From assembly GCF_019175385.1 (NCBI RefSeq), contig NC_083345.1, positions 7,293,205 to 7,357,204 on the forward strand: a stretch of DNA of 64,000 nucleotides. The letters run 5' to 3'. Positions within the stretch are counted from its first letter, which is position 1; the number at the start of each line of letters is the position of its first letter. The notes under the pieces are model-generated. The model was not told where the DNA came from, searched no databases, and worked only from the letters and a program-made list of their open reading frames with translations. The position numbers and the translations under genes were made by a program. Source of the stretch: Lycium barbarum. Its lineage: Eukaryota > Streptophyta > Magnoliopsida > Solanales > Solanaceae. Shown here piece after piece: positions 10,570 to 22,480 of the stretch.

Positions 10570-12390
10570 CTAGTTCACGACCAAAAGCGAGTCGCACTTT
10601 GCCTCGATTATTTTGGCTCCCATGCTTCGAGCCAATTCCAAACCTGCAATCATAGCCTCATACTTGGCTTCATTGTTAGTCAATCTAGCAGTTCTAACGG
10701 ACTGTCGGATGACATCCCCGGCCGGGGTCCTAAGGACAATCCCTAGTCCGGAACCTCTAAGATTCGAGGCCCCGTCCGTATGTAGAGACCAAATGCCCGT
10801 GATCTTTCTCGAGGTCAGCAAAAGTTCCTTGTCGACCTCGGGGACCATGGCTGGAGTAAAGTCTGCCACAAAATCGGCCAAGATTTGGGATTTGATGGCC
10901 GTCCGAGGCTTGTACTCGATATCGTAACCGGTAATTTCTACAGCCCATTTTGTTAATCTACCGGATAACTCAGGTTTATGCATGATGTTTTTTAAAGGGT
11001 AAGTGGTAACTACACATATGGGGTGGCATTGAAAATAAGGTTTGAGCTTTCTGGAAGCGCTTACCAGTGCTAATGCCAGCTTTTCCAAATGGGGATAACG
11101 GGTCTCTGCATCCCCCAAAGTTTTACTTACATAATAGATAGGGAATTGCGTACCTGATTCTTCTCGGACCAAAACGCCGTTTACCGCCATTTCGGAGACT
11201 GTTAGGTAGAGAAAAAGTGGCTCATCGGTCTTCGGTGTGTGCAGCAACGGGGGGCTGGACAAATACTTCTTCAACTCCCTTAGGGCTTCTTGGCACTCCG
11301 GTGTCCAAACGAAGTCGTTCTTCTTTCTGAGCAAAGAGAAGAACCGGTGACTCTTGTCCGAGGATCTCGATATGAAACGGCTCAGCGCCTCTACCCTCCC
11401 GGTGAGGTTCTGTACCCCCTTTATGTTGTTCACGACCTCGATATCCTCGATGGCCTTGATCTTGTCCAGGTTAATCTCAATTCCCCGGTTCGACACCATG
11501 AAACCCAGAAATTTACCGGACCTCACCCCGAAAGCACATTTCTCCGGGTTGAGCTTCATGTTGTATCTGCGGAGCACATCGAAGGTTTCCTACAAATGTT
11601 TTAAATGGTCCTCTGTTTCCAGGGACTTAACAACCATGTCGTCAACATAAACTTCCATTGTTTTCCCTATTTTTTCTTCGAACATCCCATTAACTAGGCG
11701 TTGGTAAGTTGCACCGACATTTTTTAACCCGAAAGGCATGACGTTATAACAGTAAGTTCCATAGCGGGTGATGAAGGACGTTTTCTCTTGATCCTCCGGG
11801 TGCATCCGGATTTGGTTGTACCCGGAGTAATCATCGAGAAAACTTAACATTTCATGTCCGACCGTTGCATCGATCATTCTGTCGATGTGAGGCAATGGAA
11901 ATGAATCCTTCGGGCATGCCTTGTTTAAATCCTTATAATCGACACACATTCGAAATTTATTACCTTTTTTGGGCACCACCACCACGTTAGCAAGCCAATC
12001 CAAGTATTTCACCTCCCGGATGGAACCTATATTCAAAAGCTTTGTTACCTCATCTTTCACGAAGGCGTGTTTTGGCTCTGCCATGGGCCTTCTTTTTTTC
12101 TTTACCGGGGAAAATTTCTCGTCCAGGCTGAGTTTGTGTGACGCTATTTCCGGTGATATACCTGTCATGTCTATATGCGACCATGCAAAGCAATCTGCGT
12201 TAGCTTGAAGAAACTCAATTAATTTACGCCTGAGCTCCGGGGTAAGCCCCGTGCCCAGGTATACCTTTCTGTCCGGTAAGAGCTCGAACAAGATGATCTG
12301 CTCCAGCTCCTCCACGGTTGACTTGGTCGCGTCCGAGTCATCCGGCATGACAAAGGATCTGGGCATCCCGAAGTCATCGTCTTCATGCAC
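10570..12390 (-). pseudogene. Reverse transcriptase, RNase H and second RNase H (interrupted)
   Basis: The first segment (12390-11590) carries RT with the fingers/palm region and the active-site motif VYVDDMVV. The second (11577-10570) carries the RT thumb, the Ty3-type RNase H (from about LFLYLTVSEMAVNGV) and then a second, archaeal-type RNase H starting at HTDGASNLRGSGLG, with a further Glu in NNEAKYEAM. This second domain is the hallmark of the Tat clade. TAG stops split the polyprotein at 11590-11592 and 10570-10572. The enzyme would copy the element's RNA from the tRNA-Lys primer into DNA in the cytoplasmic particle. Confidence 0.92.
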
Positions 12391-12417
12391 GGGATCCAGT
12401 CCAGTATACTTTAGTTG

Positions 12418-13130
12418 TTATTGGGGGAGCTCCCCTCCGGTTGTACCCTTCTCTTCCTGAGCCGGCTCCTCGGGCCGGGGAGCTGCCTCTTCTACTGCGA
12501 ACATTTCCTTCGCTGCGGGCTGCTCGCCTCGGATGGTTTTCACCCCCTCCGAAGTGGGGAATTTCAATAACTGATGCAGTGTTGAGGGAACTGCCTTCAT
12601 GCTATATATCCAAGGTCTGCCCAATAACGTATTATATTTCATGTCCCCTTCGATCACATAGAACATTGTTTGCTGAATGGTGCCATCCACGTTCACGGGC
12701 AACGAGATCTCTCCCTTCGTGGTTTCACTAGCCATATTGAACCAGCTGAGTACCCGAGCCACCGGTACAATCCTATCGAGCAACCCTAACTGTTCGACCA
12801 CTCTCCATCGGATGATGTCGCCGAGCTACCTGGGTCAACCAAAATACGTTTAACCTTAGTTTTAAAGATAAGTACAGAAATTACCAGTGCATCGTTGTGC
12901 GGTTGAACGATGCCTTCCGCGTCTTCGTCATCGAAGAAAATAGAGCCCCTAGTCGAATGGTCTCGGATGCGTTTTTCACGAACAATTGAGACCTTGGTCC
13001 GTTTCATTACCGGTCCCCGAGGGACGTCAATTCCCCCAACTATCATGTTGATCGTATGCTGGTGTTCGACCAGTTCGACCCTTCGATGAGCTTCCCTTTC
13101 TTTGTAGTGATTTTTGGCTCGCTCGCTCAA
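12418..13130 (-). pseudogene. Aspartic protease region (frameshifted)
   Basis: Two overlapping frames (13130-12786 and 12801-12418) form the protease. The catalytic Asp motif is in KRILVDPGSSA, and the flap and C-terminal parts follow in the second frame (MVEQLGLLDRIVPVARVLS). The change of frame between about 12830 and 12790 implies a small indel. A TAA at 12418-12420 separates it from RT. Retrotransposon proteases cut the Gag-Pol polyprotein; this one is not continuous. Confidence 0.8.
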
Positions 13131-13157
13131 TAGATCTCGGAGGTGGCCGTTTTTTAA

Positions 13158-14561
13158 TTACCGGGCTACCTCTTCTCTCAACTGGCGGCAATCCTGAGTT
13201 TTGTGACCATGGGTTCCGTGATATTCATACACCACGCTCGGATCTCGCTGTCCCGGGTCTGACCTTAGTGGTTTCGGCCATCGCACATCCGGGACGCGGC
13301 CGATGGCCGATACAAGGCCCGAGGTATTGACGTTGAAGTTGTACTCCAAAATCTTCGGTGGACCCTTATTGTTGACGGAACTTCTGGCGTCGCTCCTGAA
13401 CGAGAGTCCCAGGCTGTTTGACGGGCGCTCGACCCGCTTGCTACCTCGACCGGAGAGGTGGTTTGGGCTTTCCCTTGACCTTTCCGACCTGAAATTTGGT
13501 CTCTCCGAGTGGGAGTATGGCCGAAACCTTTCTTTTGATAATTCAGACTTCATTTCGTAACCTTTCCTCGACTTCTCGAAACCTCTATTCACTTTTAACT
13601 TTACCGGAGAGAGCTCGAACTGATCATCCTCCACCCGAATCTTCGACTCTTACCGATTGTGGACATCGACCCATGTCACAGCCTCGTATTCCAGCAAATT
13701 TTCTTTTAACTTGGCCGAGGCAACTGAACTTAGCATGTTGAGCCCCTTTGTGAAAGCTTGTGCGGCCCATTCTTCTGGCACCGGGGGGAGTTCCATCTGT
13801 TCCCTCTGGAACCGGGTGACGAACTCCCGTAGTAGCTCATCGTCCCTTTGAGTTATCCGGAAGATATCGGCCTTGCGGGCCTGCACCTTTATTGCACCGG
13901 CATGTGCTTTTACGAAGGCATCGGCGAACATTTCGAAAGAAGTGATCGAGTGCTCGAGTAGGTGGTCATACCACGTCAACGCTCCCTTCGACAGAGTTTC
14001 CCCAAATTTCTTCAGCAACACCGACTCGATCTCATCTTCTTCCATATCATTGCCTTTTATGGCACAAGTATATGAGGTCACGTGCTCGTGCGGGTCCGTG
14101 GTGCCGTCATACTTCTGTATGTCGGGCATTTTGAACCTCTTCGGGATCAGTTTTGGGGCCGCACTTGGTGGAAAAGGCCTTTGGATGTACCTTTTCGAAT
14201 TCGGCCCCTTCAGTAAAGGTGGAGCCCCCGGTATCTGATCCACCCGAGAATTGTATGTCTCGACCCTCTTTTCGGTCGAATCCACCCGTTTTGCTAAAGT
14301 TTCGAGCATCTTTAGGACCTCAGTAGAGGAGCCGGCTCCTGAGCCGTCGCTCTCGACCACTCGCGTTTCGTTTCTTCCTGTTTTGGCAGTTCCCTTTGCC
14401 TTTCCCGGCCCCGCTTCATCCTTTCCGCTCTGCAGCTGAGCGATTTCTATCCCTTGCTCGGCGATTGCCGCTCTCTGTTCCTGCAACATTTCAAAAATTA
14501 AACGCAAGTTAACACCGTCGTTTGATGCTTCCGGCTCTCTCCGGCCCTGATCCCGGGACAA
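13158..14561 (-). pseudogene. Gag of the Tat element (interrupted)
   Basis: The segment 14561-13650 has a coiled N-terminal part (QEQRAAIAEQGIEIAQLQ) and a retrotransposon gag domain (from about KYDGTTDPHEH to KLKENLLEYEA). After a TAA at 13650-13652 it continues in 13634-13158 with a basic, Ser/Arg-rich region and the zinc-knuckle-like end EYHGTHGHKTQDC. The usual first Cys of the knuckle seems to be Tyr (VVYEYH). Another TAA at 13158-13160 separates it from protease. Gag would form the particle that packages the element's RNA. Confidence 0.88.
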
Positions 14562-14853
14562 TGTAGCGGAGTTGTGAGTATTTAGAGGATTAGTGGCCGG
14601 TAGGGTGGCATTCTATTGATCCACGGTGTTTTGCCGGTTGAGCCCCTCCCTTGAGTCGACGGGGTTCGGGTCAGCGGGGTTTGACAATGCCCGTAGTCCG
14701 CTTTCCTCGTTTTCCGCCACAATCTCGGCGTTATTGACATGACCGGACTGTTCGACGTCAGCCATTTGGTCCGTTTTCGCAGAGATGGGTAGGGACGTTT
14801 TCGGTTTTGATGGATATGGTAGAAATCAAGGCCAAAAAGCCACTATTATCCTA
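14562..14853 (-). other. 5' untranslated leader of the Tat element
   Basis: About 290 bp lie between the primer site and the first gag ATG. I see no separate gene. Packaging signals are expected in this region but I cannot identify one. Confidence 0.6.
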
Positions 14854-14871
14854 GCCCCACGGTGGGCGCCA
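14854..14871 (-). promoter_or_regulatory. Primer-binding site, tRNA-Lys
   Basis: On the minus strand, three bases after the 5' LTR, is TGGCGCCCACCGTGGGGC. All 18 bases are complementary to the 3' end (including CCA) of plant tRNA-Lys as I remember it. It primes first-strand cDNA synthesis. Confidence 0.8.
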
Positions 14872-14874
14872 AAC

Positions 14875-15595
14875 TGTTTACCCCGGATTCGGATAATCAA
14901 TTGAATTTATAAATGGGTATAGAATATGTGCTTTGTTCTTGATGTGTGTTAGATAGAGAAAATAAGTATTTGAGAGCTCCTTAGTAAAACGGCTAATGAT
15001 GATAGTTTGCTAATAATGTGAACGTTTGTGAACAATGTAAGATACTTGATGGATGGAATGCAATAATAATATCAACAGGTGGCCTTGGCCGAATCAAATA
15101 TTGAGAGAGATTGTATATATGAATTCTTCTACTACAAGAGTTCTTGGAGAATAAAAGGAGCCAACCCCCTCAAAGGAGGGGAATGTGCTCTATTTATAGT
15201 GACACTCCCATGGTTCTCATACAATATGGGCTAATAAAATAATAATAATAATAATAATAATAAGGACTGCTCTGCACGGATTTGGTGGGATTAGACTGAC
15301 GGCGCTGTCTGACACACGCATGGTGGGGTAGTTGACCATGACTGGACGTTACTGGCGTGTGGCTCGTCTGCAACGGCCACACGGGCAAACGACCACTCGG
15401 ACCAACGACCATGATAGCCCGAGTCCTCGGGCTTGGCCGTTTCAACGATGCAGGAGGCAGATTAGTCGGTGCCCTTGCTCAGCTTCTGCCCAGGCATTGT
15501 TTCGGTCAAGGGCGAATAGCATCGGGCGCATTCCTATTCCCTCCTCCGGTTCCCGTTCCACCGGTTTGGCTTACATCCGGTTTTTACCGTATACA
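14875..15595 (-). repeat. 5' LTR of the Tat element (721 bp)
   Basis: Same ends as the 3' LTR. On the minus strand a TATA box (TATAAATAG) is at about 15198-15190, which places U3 at roughly 15595-15200. An (AAT)n run at 15236-15262 is longer than in the other LTR, while the GGCCACTCGGACCAAC-type array is shorter. Confidence 0.95.
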
Positions 15596-15600
15596 AAACT
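15596..15600. repeat. Target-site duplication (right), AAACT
   Basis: Exact repeat of 3980-3984, directly outside the 5' LTR. Confidence 0.95.
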
Positions 15601-16761
15601 AAGTCTCGTCAATTTGGTTGTAAATTTGGTGATAGCTTTATTTATTTCGTCGAGCTAGCTAGAAAATCATTGACTTTCATTTTTCTTTAATCCGTTTGAA
15701 AATTAGATATGTGTAGATGTTTATAGGTGATCAGAATCTAATTCCATTAGCATGAGTTGGCAGGAAGTTTTCATGTTATTAAAAACAGGGAATAACAATA
15801 TATGAAAGAGAAATATATTTTGCGTGCAATGTATGGTTTATATTTAATTTTATCTGATTTATTAGTTGGATGTTTGTACACGATTTGTCTCCTAATTGAT
15901 GTTGATTTTGGATCTGCAGGGACTAATTGGCTACTATGAATCCTTTATAACTATCATTATTATAATTGCTGGCTAGGGTCACGTTAGATCATATAATTAC
16001 TTCTTTTGCCTAAAAACAAAACGAAAAAGTGAAGAAAAAAGAGCATAACTTGAGTGGTATATATGTCAAATGTAAGGTAAGATTTTAATTATCAGTGATT
16101 TATCACCGAGTTCTTGTCTTATTTAGATTGCAAAAAATAATTTCACTTTGGTCCCTCAAATACTGATGAATTCTTTTGGTCTTTGTAATATTGGGCTAAG
16201 CAAATTTAACCTTAAATTAACTAAAATATGTGTTTTCAGTCCATTAGTATAGGAATTATGTGATATTTTGAGAACTATGTCACCCTCAAATGTGGAGTAA
16301 CAGTAAATTTTACATGAGCACATACTACGTTTTTGATTCTGTCTTTCATTTTCGTATAAAATTTCCTTTCATTAGCAAGAAAAAAACAATAAAGTTTACA
16401 TAATAAGTCAATAATTGAATCGTTTAGCACTTACAAATTCGTTAAATTTGTAAAGATTTATAGTTTGACGGATAAAAAATTCACATATCAATTAATTGAA
16501 GGTTAAATGTATTTCACTAGAAATCAAATGGATCAAAAGTAGAATTTGTCGATATTTGAGGGACTAAAAGTGTTGATATGTCTAAATTTTAATAATAACT
16601 TTCTAGATTTATCGACAGCTTACATTTACCAAAAAAGGAAAAAAAGATTAATGTCTAGAATTATTTGATAATTAGTTGTTCTTCACTAAATGTACAACCT
16701 AAATAAAAAAAAATCACCTCTAGAATGTGCGTATTGGAAAAACATATTGCTCTTTCTCTCT

Positions 16762-16804
<43 letters not shown>

Positions 16805-18300
16805 CTAATTTCCACTTGATGTTCCTTATATATATTGAGGACCCACTAAAGGAAAAAACATTTCTACCAAAATTTTTTGTATACTCAGGATTCAAACTCG
16901 AAACCCCTAATTAAAGTGAAGATATCTTGTCCATTCCACTACAACTCTTAGTAGTACGTATTAAGCTTCTGAAAAATCATTCACATACTCTTGCAAGTAA
17001 TTATTTCAATTTGAAAATAGATAAAACAACATATCTTTGGCAGTAAAATACATATTTACATTTCTTCATGTAAGAAAGGAAAATAAACAGGCAACTTTCA
17101 AGTACAATAAGTTAAAATTGTCATTTCAAGCATCTTCATAAAAATATATCCTATTTTGAAAAAGAAAAGTATCTCAAAATATGCCTGTCTATGTTTTATA
17201 TGACATGACTATTATTCCTTCCGTTTTATTTATGCTAGACTGGACTCTTTGTTTTAGTCTAATAAAAGAAATATTTCTACGATTTGAAGTTCTTTAACTT
17301 AATTTAAACATTTTATGTTATCCTTGATGATATAATTTTATAGTCATAGAAATATCACAAAATATTTAAAATTATAAGATCGAAGGATACTTTTAATATG
17401 TATTAAAAGTCTTTCTTTCTTAAATTTTGTATAATATAAATATCATCATATAAATTAAACAGGAATACAACATTTTCTCGAGACAAAATTTTTTTTTCAT
17501 GATTCTTAAAGCTTTTAATTGTAAGTTTTTACTATTTTCTTCTCTAACATGGTGCCGGAATATGTTAGTCACGTTTGACGAACACAAAACTTCAAATGAG
17601 ACACTAACTGATAAGTGTAGAATCGCACCTATTTTTTTTTTTTTATCAAACTACAAAATTACTAGAAACGTCTTTTAGTTAATTTTTCAACGCTTAATTT
17701 GTGATTAACTAAGATATAATATCACTTTGATATGTGACTTTAATATTACTACTACTTAGTTTTTGATACTATAACCTTCGATCCAAATAATTTGATTTGT
17801 ATAAACCACAAAATGCGTGACATATATGTGTTTTAATTTAATCAGAGTTTAACACTTAATTCTGATTAATTGTGATACGATCTTATTTGTTAAACACATT
17901 TCAATAATTTGTTCTTTCTAATTATACTTTATCGCGACGATCATCAAGGATGTAATGGGATGAATTAGGAGCAGAGCTATAGTAACAAGTACGAATTCAG
18001 CAGCACTAGTAACTTTGCTTATCCAAAAATCAATAAGTTAAAGAAAAATATTAAAATTTATAAATTAAAAATTTTGACTTCGCCTCTGAAAATAAGATCA
18101 CTCCATTTTTAATAAAAGGTATTGATTCGAGCTCTGAACATGAAAATTCATAACAATAATGCATTCTCCTTTCAATGTATCGTATACGAACTAAATTTGA
18201 ATTAATAGGATCATAGCGTGTATATACCAAATGATTAGGTAAGTGTGTATATATACACTTACCATGTTGCACAGTCCACGCTGAGAACAAGACTGACGCG
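15601..18300. other. Intergenic, AT-rich, MITE relics only
   Basis: No gene is supported. The stretch holds the foldback element at 16143-16575, a 40-T run at 16765-16804, and a relic near 17215-17470 that starts like the 'ctccgttttatttatg' MITEs common in Solanaceae. A further decayed repeat lies at 17960-18100. Confidence 0.6.
16143..16575. mobile_element. Foldback MITE with 'GGTCCCTCAAATA' termini
   Basis: The left arm (tttggtccctcaaatac, 16147 onward) and the right arm (gatatttgagggactaaaag, to about 16570) are inverted and partly complementary for some 90 bp. It is non-coding. I could not define target duplications, so the superfamily is left open. Confidence 0.55.
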
Positions 18301-18325
18301 TTTACACCCCGTTCGTGCTTTATCA

Positions 18326-18335
18326 GCCACGTGGC
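18326..18335. promoter_or_regulatory. Perfect G-box palindrome GCCACGTGGC
   Basis: A 10-bp perfect palindrome with a CACGTG core in a short, less AT-rich patch. No gene starts nearby that I can support, so any function is uncertain. Confidence 0.35.
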
Positions 18336-18529
18336 GCCATCTTAACGGATATCTTGGTCAATGCGTATCTTCTCTCCAAAAATGAGTGACAGGACCTGTT
18401 GGTCCCACATCGTTGGAATATACACCATTATAATCTTTGGTTCTTGCTTTATTGGCCAAATCAATGCCCACTTATCTCCATTTGTCTACTTTCTTTCAAG
18501 TCTCACTTAATTTCATGAATGATCACTCA

Positions 18530-18944
18530 GAGCCTGTTTGGATTGGCTTATAAGTTGTTTTCAGTTTTTTTGAGTGTTTGACTGGTCAGTTTAAAGTTAT
18601 TTTGTGCTTAAAATAAGCTCAAAAAAATAATTGGGCCCATTTGACTTAGCTTATCTAAAGCAGCTTATAAGCTGTAAAGTTATACTACCCCAACTTATTT
18701 TTTTTAGCTTATAAGCTGTTTGCAGCTTATAGGCATAAGCCCATCCAAACAGGCTCTAACTTATTTTTTTTGGCGTATAAGCTGTTTTCAGCTTATAAGC
18801 TGCTTTAGATAAGCTAAGTCAAATGAACCCAATTATTTTTTTGAGCTTATTTTAAGCACAAAATGACTTTAAGCTGGCCAGCCAAACACTCAAAAAAGCT
18901 GAAAACAGCTTATAAGCAACTTATAAGCCAATCCAAACGGGCTC
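18530..18944. mobile_element. PIF/Harbinger-type MITE, composite foldback
   Basis: It starts GAGCCTGTTTGGATTGG and ends CCAATCCAAACGGGCTC, flanked by TCA and TTA (an eroded 3-bp duplication). The intact relative at 36063-36264 has TAA on both sides. An additional internal terminus (CCAAACAGGCTC followed by TAA) at about 18757 shows it is a complete copy plus a second, inverted copy lacking one end. The two halves can pair over about 130 bp. Confidence 0.8.
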
Positions 18945-19402
18945 TTAGTTTTATCTTCATTTTATTAAATTTATTGTTTTTTATAATAAAATTTATTAAT
19001 TTATTTAAGTATTTTTTAATTATTTATTTCTTAGAGTGAAAAATCGTTTAATTTGTCTATGTCATATAAAGTTATCAAATAGTAATTCTTTGTTTTGGCT
19101 GAATATCATATAAAATATTTCATTTGTTTCCTCTTCTTAGTTTTACAAATTGATGTAAGATAATCAGTAATTTACAATCTTGAATGGAACGATACCCACA
19201 ATACAATCCGATATGTGTTTTAAAAGGCATAAGCATGACATGAGCCAAGACGTTTTATTTAGGCGAGGAGAGACATAAGCCCCAAAACATGAAATATGTT
19301 AATTTATAAATTTAACAAAATAATACATAACATAAATTAAAAATCTCCATCTTAGCCAAACATTATTTACTAACCACGAGACGTGAAACAGTAAACACAT
19401 CA

Positions 19403-19593
19403 CCACCGAAAGATGTGGTGCAGCAGATGGAGTTGTTTCTTCCTTAACCAGAGATCTCAGGTTCGAGCCCTTGGTATGAAAAAAAACTCTTAGAGAGCTC
19501 TTCTCCCGAATGGGCGGAGCGAATTCAGAGTAATCGAATTTCAATACGGATACCGTCATACCGGACAACAAATGAGAAACCAATTAAAAAAAA
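19403..19593 (+). mobile_element. Complete SINE (SolS-like, tRNA-derived)
   Basis: The element has a tRNA-like head with an A-box-like 'tggtgcagcagatgg' and the B box GGTTCGAGCCC, a tRNA-unrelated body and an A-rich tail. It is flanked by 18-bp direct repeats (GAAACAGTAAACACATCA at 19385-19402 and GAAATAGTGAGCACATCA at 19594-19611, three mismatches). These are a target duplication from LINE-assisted insertion. It would be transcribed by RNA polymerase III. Confidence 0.82.
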
Positions 19594-21117
19594 GAAATAG
19601 TGAGCACATCAAGACTCATATTCACGTAACACCTTATAACAAGAAATATGTCGCCTAAAAGCACAAAGATATAAGGCTAAAGTTAAAACATTTTGGACCC
19701 AGAGAAATGACGTGTAATCCACGACAAAGACAAAGGCGTTTTTGGATTTGTGCATCAATATTGGATTTTGAAAGAGCACATAAAAGCCAAGAACCAACTC
19801 TTTTCGTGTTTTATTCTTGAAAGATGTACTAATGCTTATGCCCCCACCACTAATACTAATGAAATTTGGTGCACACAATAATTAATGTATCTGAAGGGGC
19901 TAATGGATGGTCTACATTTCATTAATGCAAGTTTAATGGATTCCCTTTCATAGTGATGTAATTGTTTCAAATCGGCTTCTAAGGGGTCTTAAAGGTAGCC
20001 AAAAGTAAATGTCATTCGCCAATCAATCAACTGACTATCTCAATCTCCAACTACTCTGAGATCGATTATGTGAATATGACTCTATAAGATTCAATACACA
20101 CACAAAAAAAAAAACTTAATTTAGCGATGATTTTTATCTTGAATTTGTCGCTTTATAGTTTGTAGCAAACAATTTTTTTTGATAATTTGTCGCTAGTTTA
20201 TAGCTAAATAGGATTAAAGTCGATGAATTATGCCTTTTAGCTATAGAATTGGTCTGTTGCTTATTCCTATTTTTAATGGTTCTTTATAATAATTTTGTGT
20301 TCTCAATGTAATGAGAATTTATCATATTTTTTTTTTCTTTATGTCTTCAGCACCGCGATTATCTTTCTTTATCCAGATATGGAATCAACGATATTTTCGA
20401 GTGCTTACAGTTAAGTTATAATTAAAGTAGTTTGGAAAAATTTGCAAGTGGTGTTATGCCAAGACAACGTTATACAAATGGGAAGAAAGGGGAAGAACCA
20501 ATTTGTTCTATTGGCGGCCCCTTTGGTCATGAATTAATTCACTATTTTAGTAATAGTATAGAGTAGAGAGGAGGGTAAGACTAGTTGAAATTATTGAACC
20601 TAATAGGGCCCCCACTAATATGGAGACTTTTGTTGTGTCCAAGTTGCTAAGTCTATTTTATTAAAGATTAATTAACCTTGACACGTGAATTCATGTGAAG
20701 AGGGACCTCCATGTTTGCTAAATCTTTTATGGAAAAAGGGATTAAGATATACTTTGAGTGTTTATGCTCCTTTTGAATGATTTTGGATATGGTGACACGT
20801 ATTTATCGACAATATAAGTTTAATTTAGGCATGTAATTGTTTTGAGTATGAAGTTTGGAACACGAAACTATAACAAAATATGTACTTAATGATGAAATAG
20901 AAACCTTACTTTTGTTTCATTGATCGAGTGAAAGCATGTACTAAGAGAGTGAATTTTAGGTTTAACAGCTTGAAAATTCGAAATAGTACTAACATCTGTT
21001 TCTTTTTGTGTGCGCTAATATATATTCTAATCAATAGGCAATAACAGACATTTTTTTGCTAGACTAGAGCTGTGACACTTTAGGTGAATTTCATGTTAAG
21101 TGAGAGGAAAGTGAAAA

Positions 21118-21600
21118 GTTTTATAAGACATAACACAAATTCACATCAAATCTGTACTAGTTTTGGGGTTCGATGATGACAGAGCCCGACAAACAAATTT
21201 GTGATGACCGTTGGATAAAGCGGACTATATGTGTCATGGAATTTGGTCACGAAAATTTGGTATAAATGCTTGATGCTCTCTCAGTACAACGGAGAGGACG
21301 CTAAATCCCCATATGTGAGGGTCTATGTGAAGCCCGTGATGGAGGGCGGTCCCATGACGATGGATTAAAGAGATAGGCAGGCAGGCTTGTAGGCAGACAA
21401 ACTTCTGAAGAAGATGCGCACGAATCTCACATCGAAATGAAAAAAAAAGCAAAAATTTTTATATAAGACATATCACAAATTCACATGCCGTACTCTTTTG
21501 GCTCGATAGAGGCATAACTCAAAAAGATAAATTCTGTGTAATTTGTTGGACCAAATTAAAGCGGATAATACGTGGCAAGAGTGTGATCGTGACAAGAAGG
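21118..21600. repeat. Diverged direct repeats of about 130 bp
   Basis: The block starting 'ttttataagacataacacaa' (21118) recurs as 'ttttatataagacatatcac' (21456). Both continue through a Cys/Gly-poor stretch to 'aaagcgga' and 'acgtggc' or similar. The spacing of about 340 bp would fit eroded LTRs of a small non-autonomous element, but no primer site is seen. Confidence 0.4.
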
Positions 21601-22269
21601 CACCAATTGATTAAGAGTCGAAGCAGATTAAATATTTACAACTTTCTTGGTCGGAGACCTTTTAAAACGCACTGTGTTCAATAATTATTGCCACATGAGC
21701 TCATGATATCCCAAACTTATTTTTATGACAATTTACATTTACATATTCCTTTACTTGCATGTTTTTTTTTTTTTTGGCTCCAACCTATATTCACATATCA
21801 ACTTGTGGGATAGAAGCATTTGATTTGCGAATACTTTTATAAAATATCAAATGTTGTCATTTTTCTAGTACATGAAATTGTCTAAAAGTGCAAATTTAGC
21901 TAGATATTAACGTGCTCGTTTCCCATCAAAGTTAAATGATCTTGTGTTTTTAGATTGATACAATGTTTGTACCATGTTGATACTGCTGAAAAAAACGTGT
22001 GTAGTCTAGATTGGACTCTTCTTCTTTTACTTTCCGTCAATGAAGCAACAAAATCACGTGGTTTGTCATAAATTTTAATCAATATAACGTGATTTTCGAA
22101 ATATTTTAGTTAATACAAGTTTGTCTAAACTTTTAGCTAGACAAATTAAAGTTAAGATGACCACACTAGCATTTGATGTCTTTGTCCATTCAATTTCTTG
22201 ATATGTGTGCAAAAAAAAAAAAACTACACAATTAAGTTATTCATAAATTAATTAATCTGAGCCGAGTTA

Positions 22270-22480
22270 ACCGTTCAAACTCGGAAACAAATTTTATGAA
22301 CATCTTATCCATTAGCTAAGAAGTTCAAATCTATAATCAGTCATCAGAATCTCATTTTGACATAGTTTACTAGTCTAATTGTCTAATTTTCCTCTGTCAA
22401 AATTTGATCATGATCATTGATTTGAATTTCTTAGCTAATGGGTAACCTAGTTATGAAATTTATTTTCGGATTTGGACTAT
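22270..22480. repeat. Imperfect inverted repeat, arms about 85 bp
   Basis: The sequence 'ttatccattagctaagaagt' (left) is matched by 'tttcttagctaatgggtaac' (right) on the opposite strand. Pairing extends outward to 'aactcgg' and 'ccgga'-like ends. It looks like an old foldback MITE; no target duplication was defined. Confidence 0.5.

Larger units (their letters stand above)
3985..15595 (-). mobile_element. Full-length Ty3/gypsy retrotransposon, Tat lineage
   Basis: The 11,611-bp element is bounded by direct LTRs (TG...CA) and a perfect 5-bp target duplication. Reading the minus strand, the order is LTR, tRNA-Lys primer site, gag, protease, RT, RNase H, second RNase H, integrase, a non-coding segment carrying an opposite-strand gene, polypurine tract and LTR. 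The second (archaeal-type) RNase H between RT and integrase and the missing chromodomain place it in the Tat/Ogre/Retand branch. By my hand count the LTRs differ by roughly two dozen substitutions, mostly transitions, plus a few indels. It is therefore a fairly recent insertion, but gag-pol is broken by stops at many points and cannot act by itself. It is visibly richer in GC than the flanking DNA. Confidence 0.95.

Noticed and set aside
9486..14439. Many plus-strand frames of 60-130 codons
   Set aside because: They are shadows of gag-pol on the other strand; only the minus strand shows domain sequence.
18300..18520. Possible gene promoter around the G-box GCCACGTGGC
   Set aside because: No TATA box, leader or exon follows on either strand, so I list only the motif.
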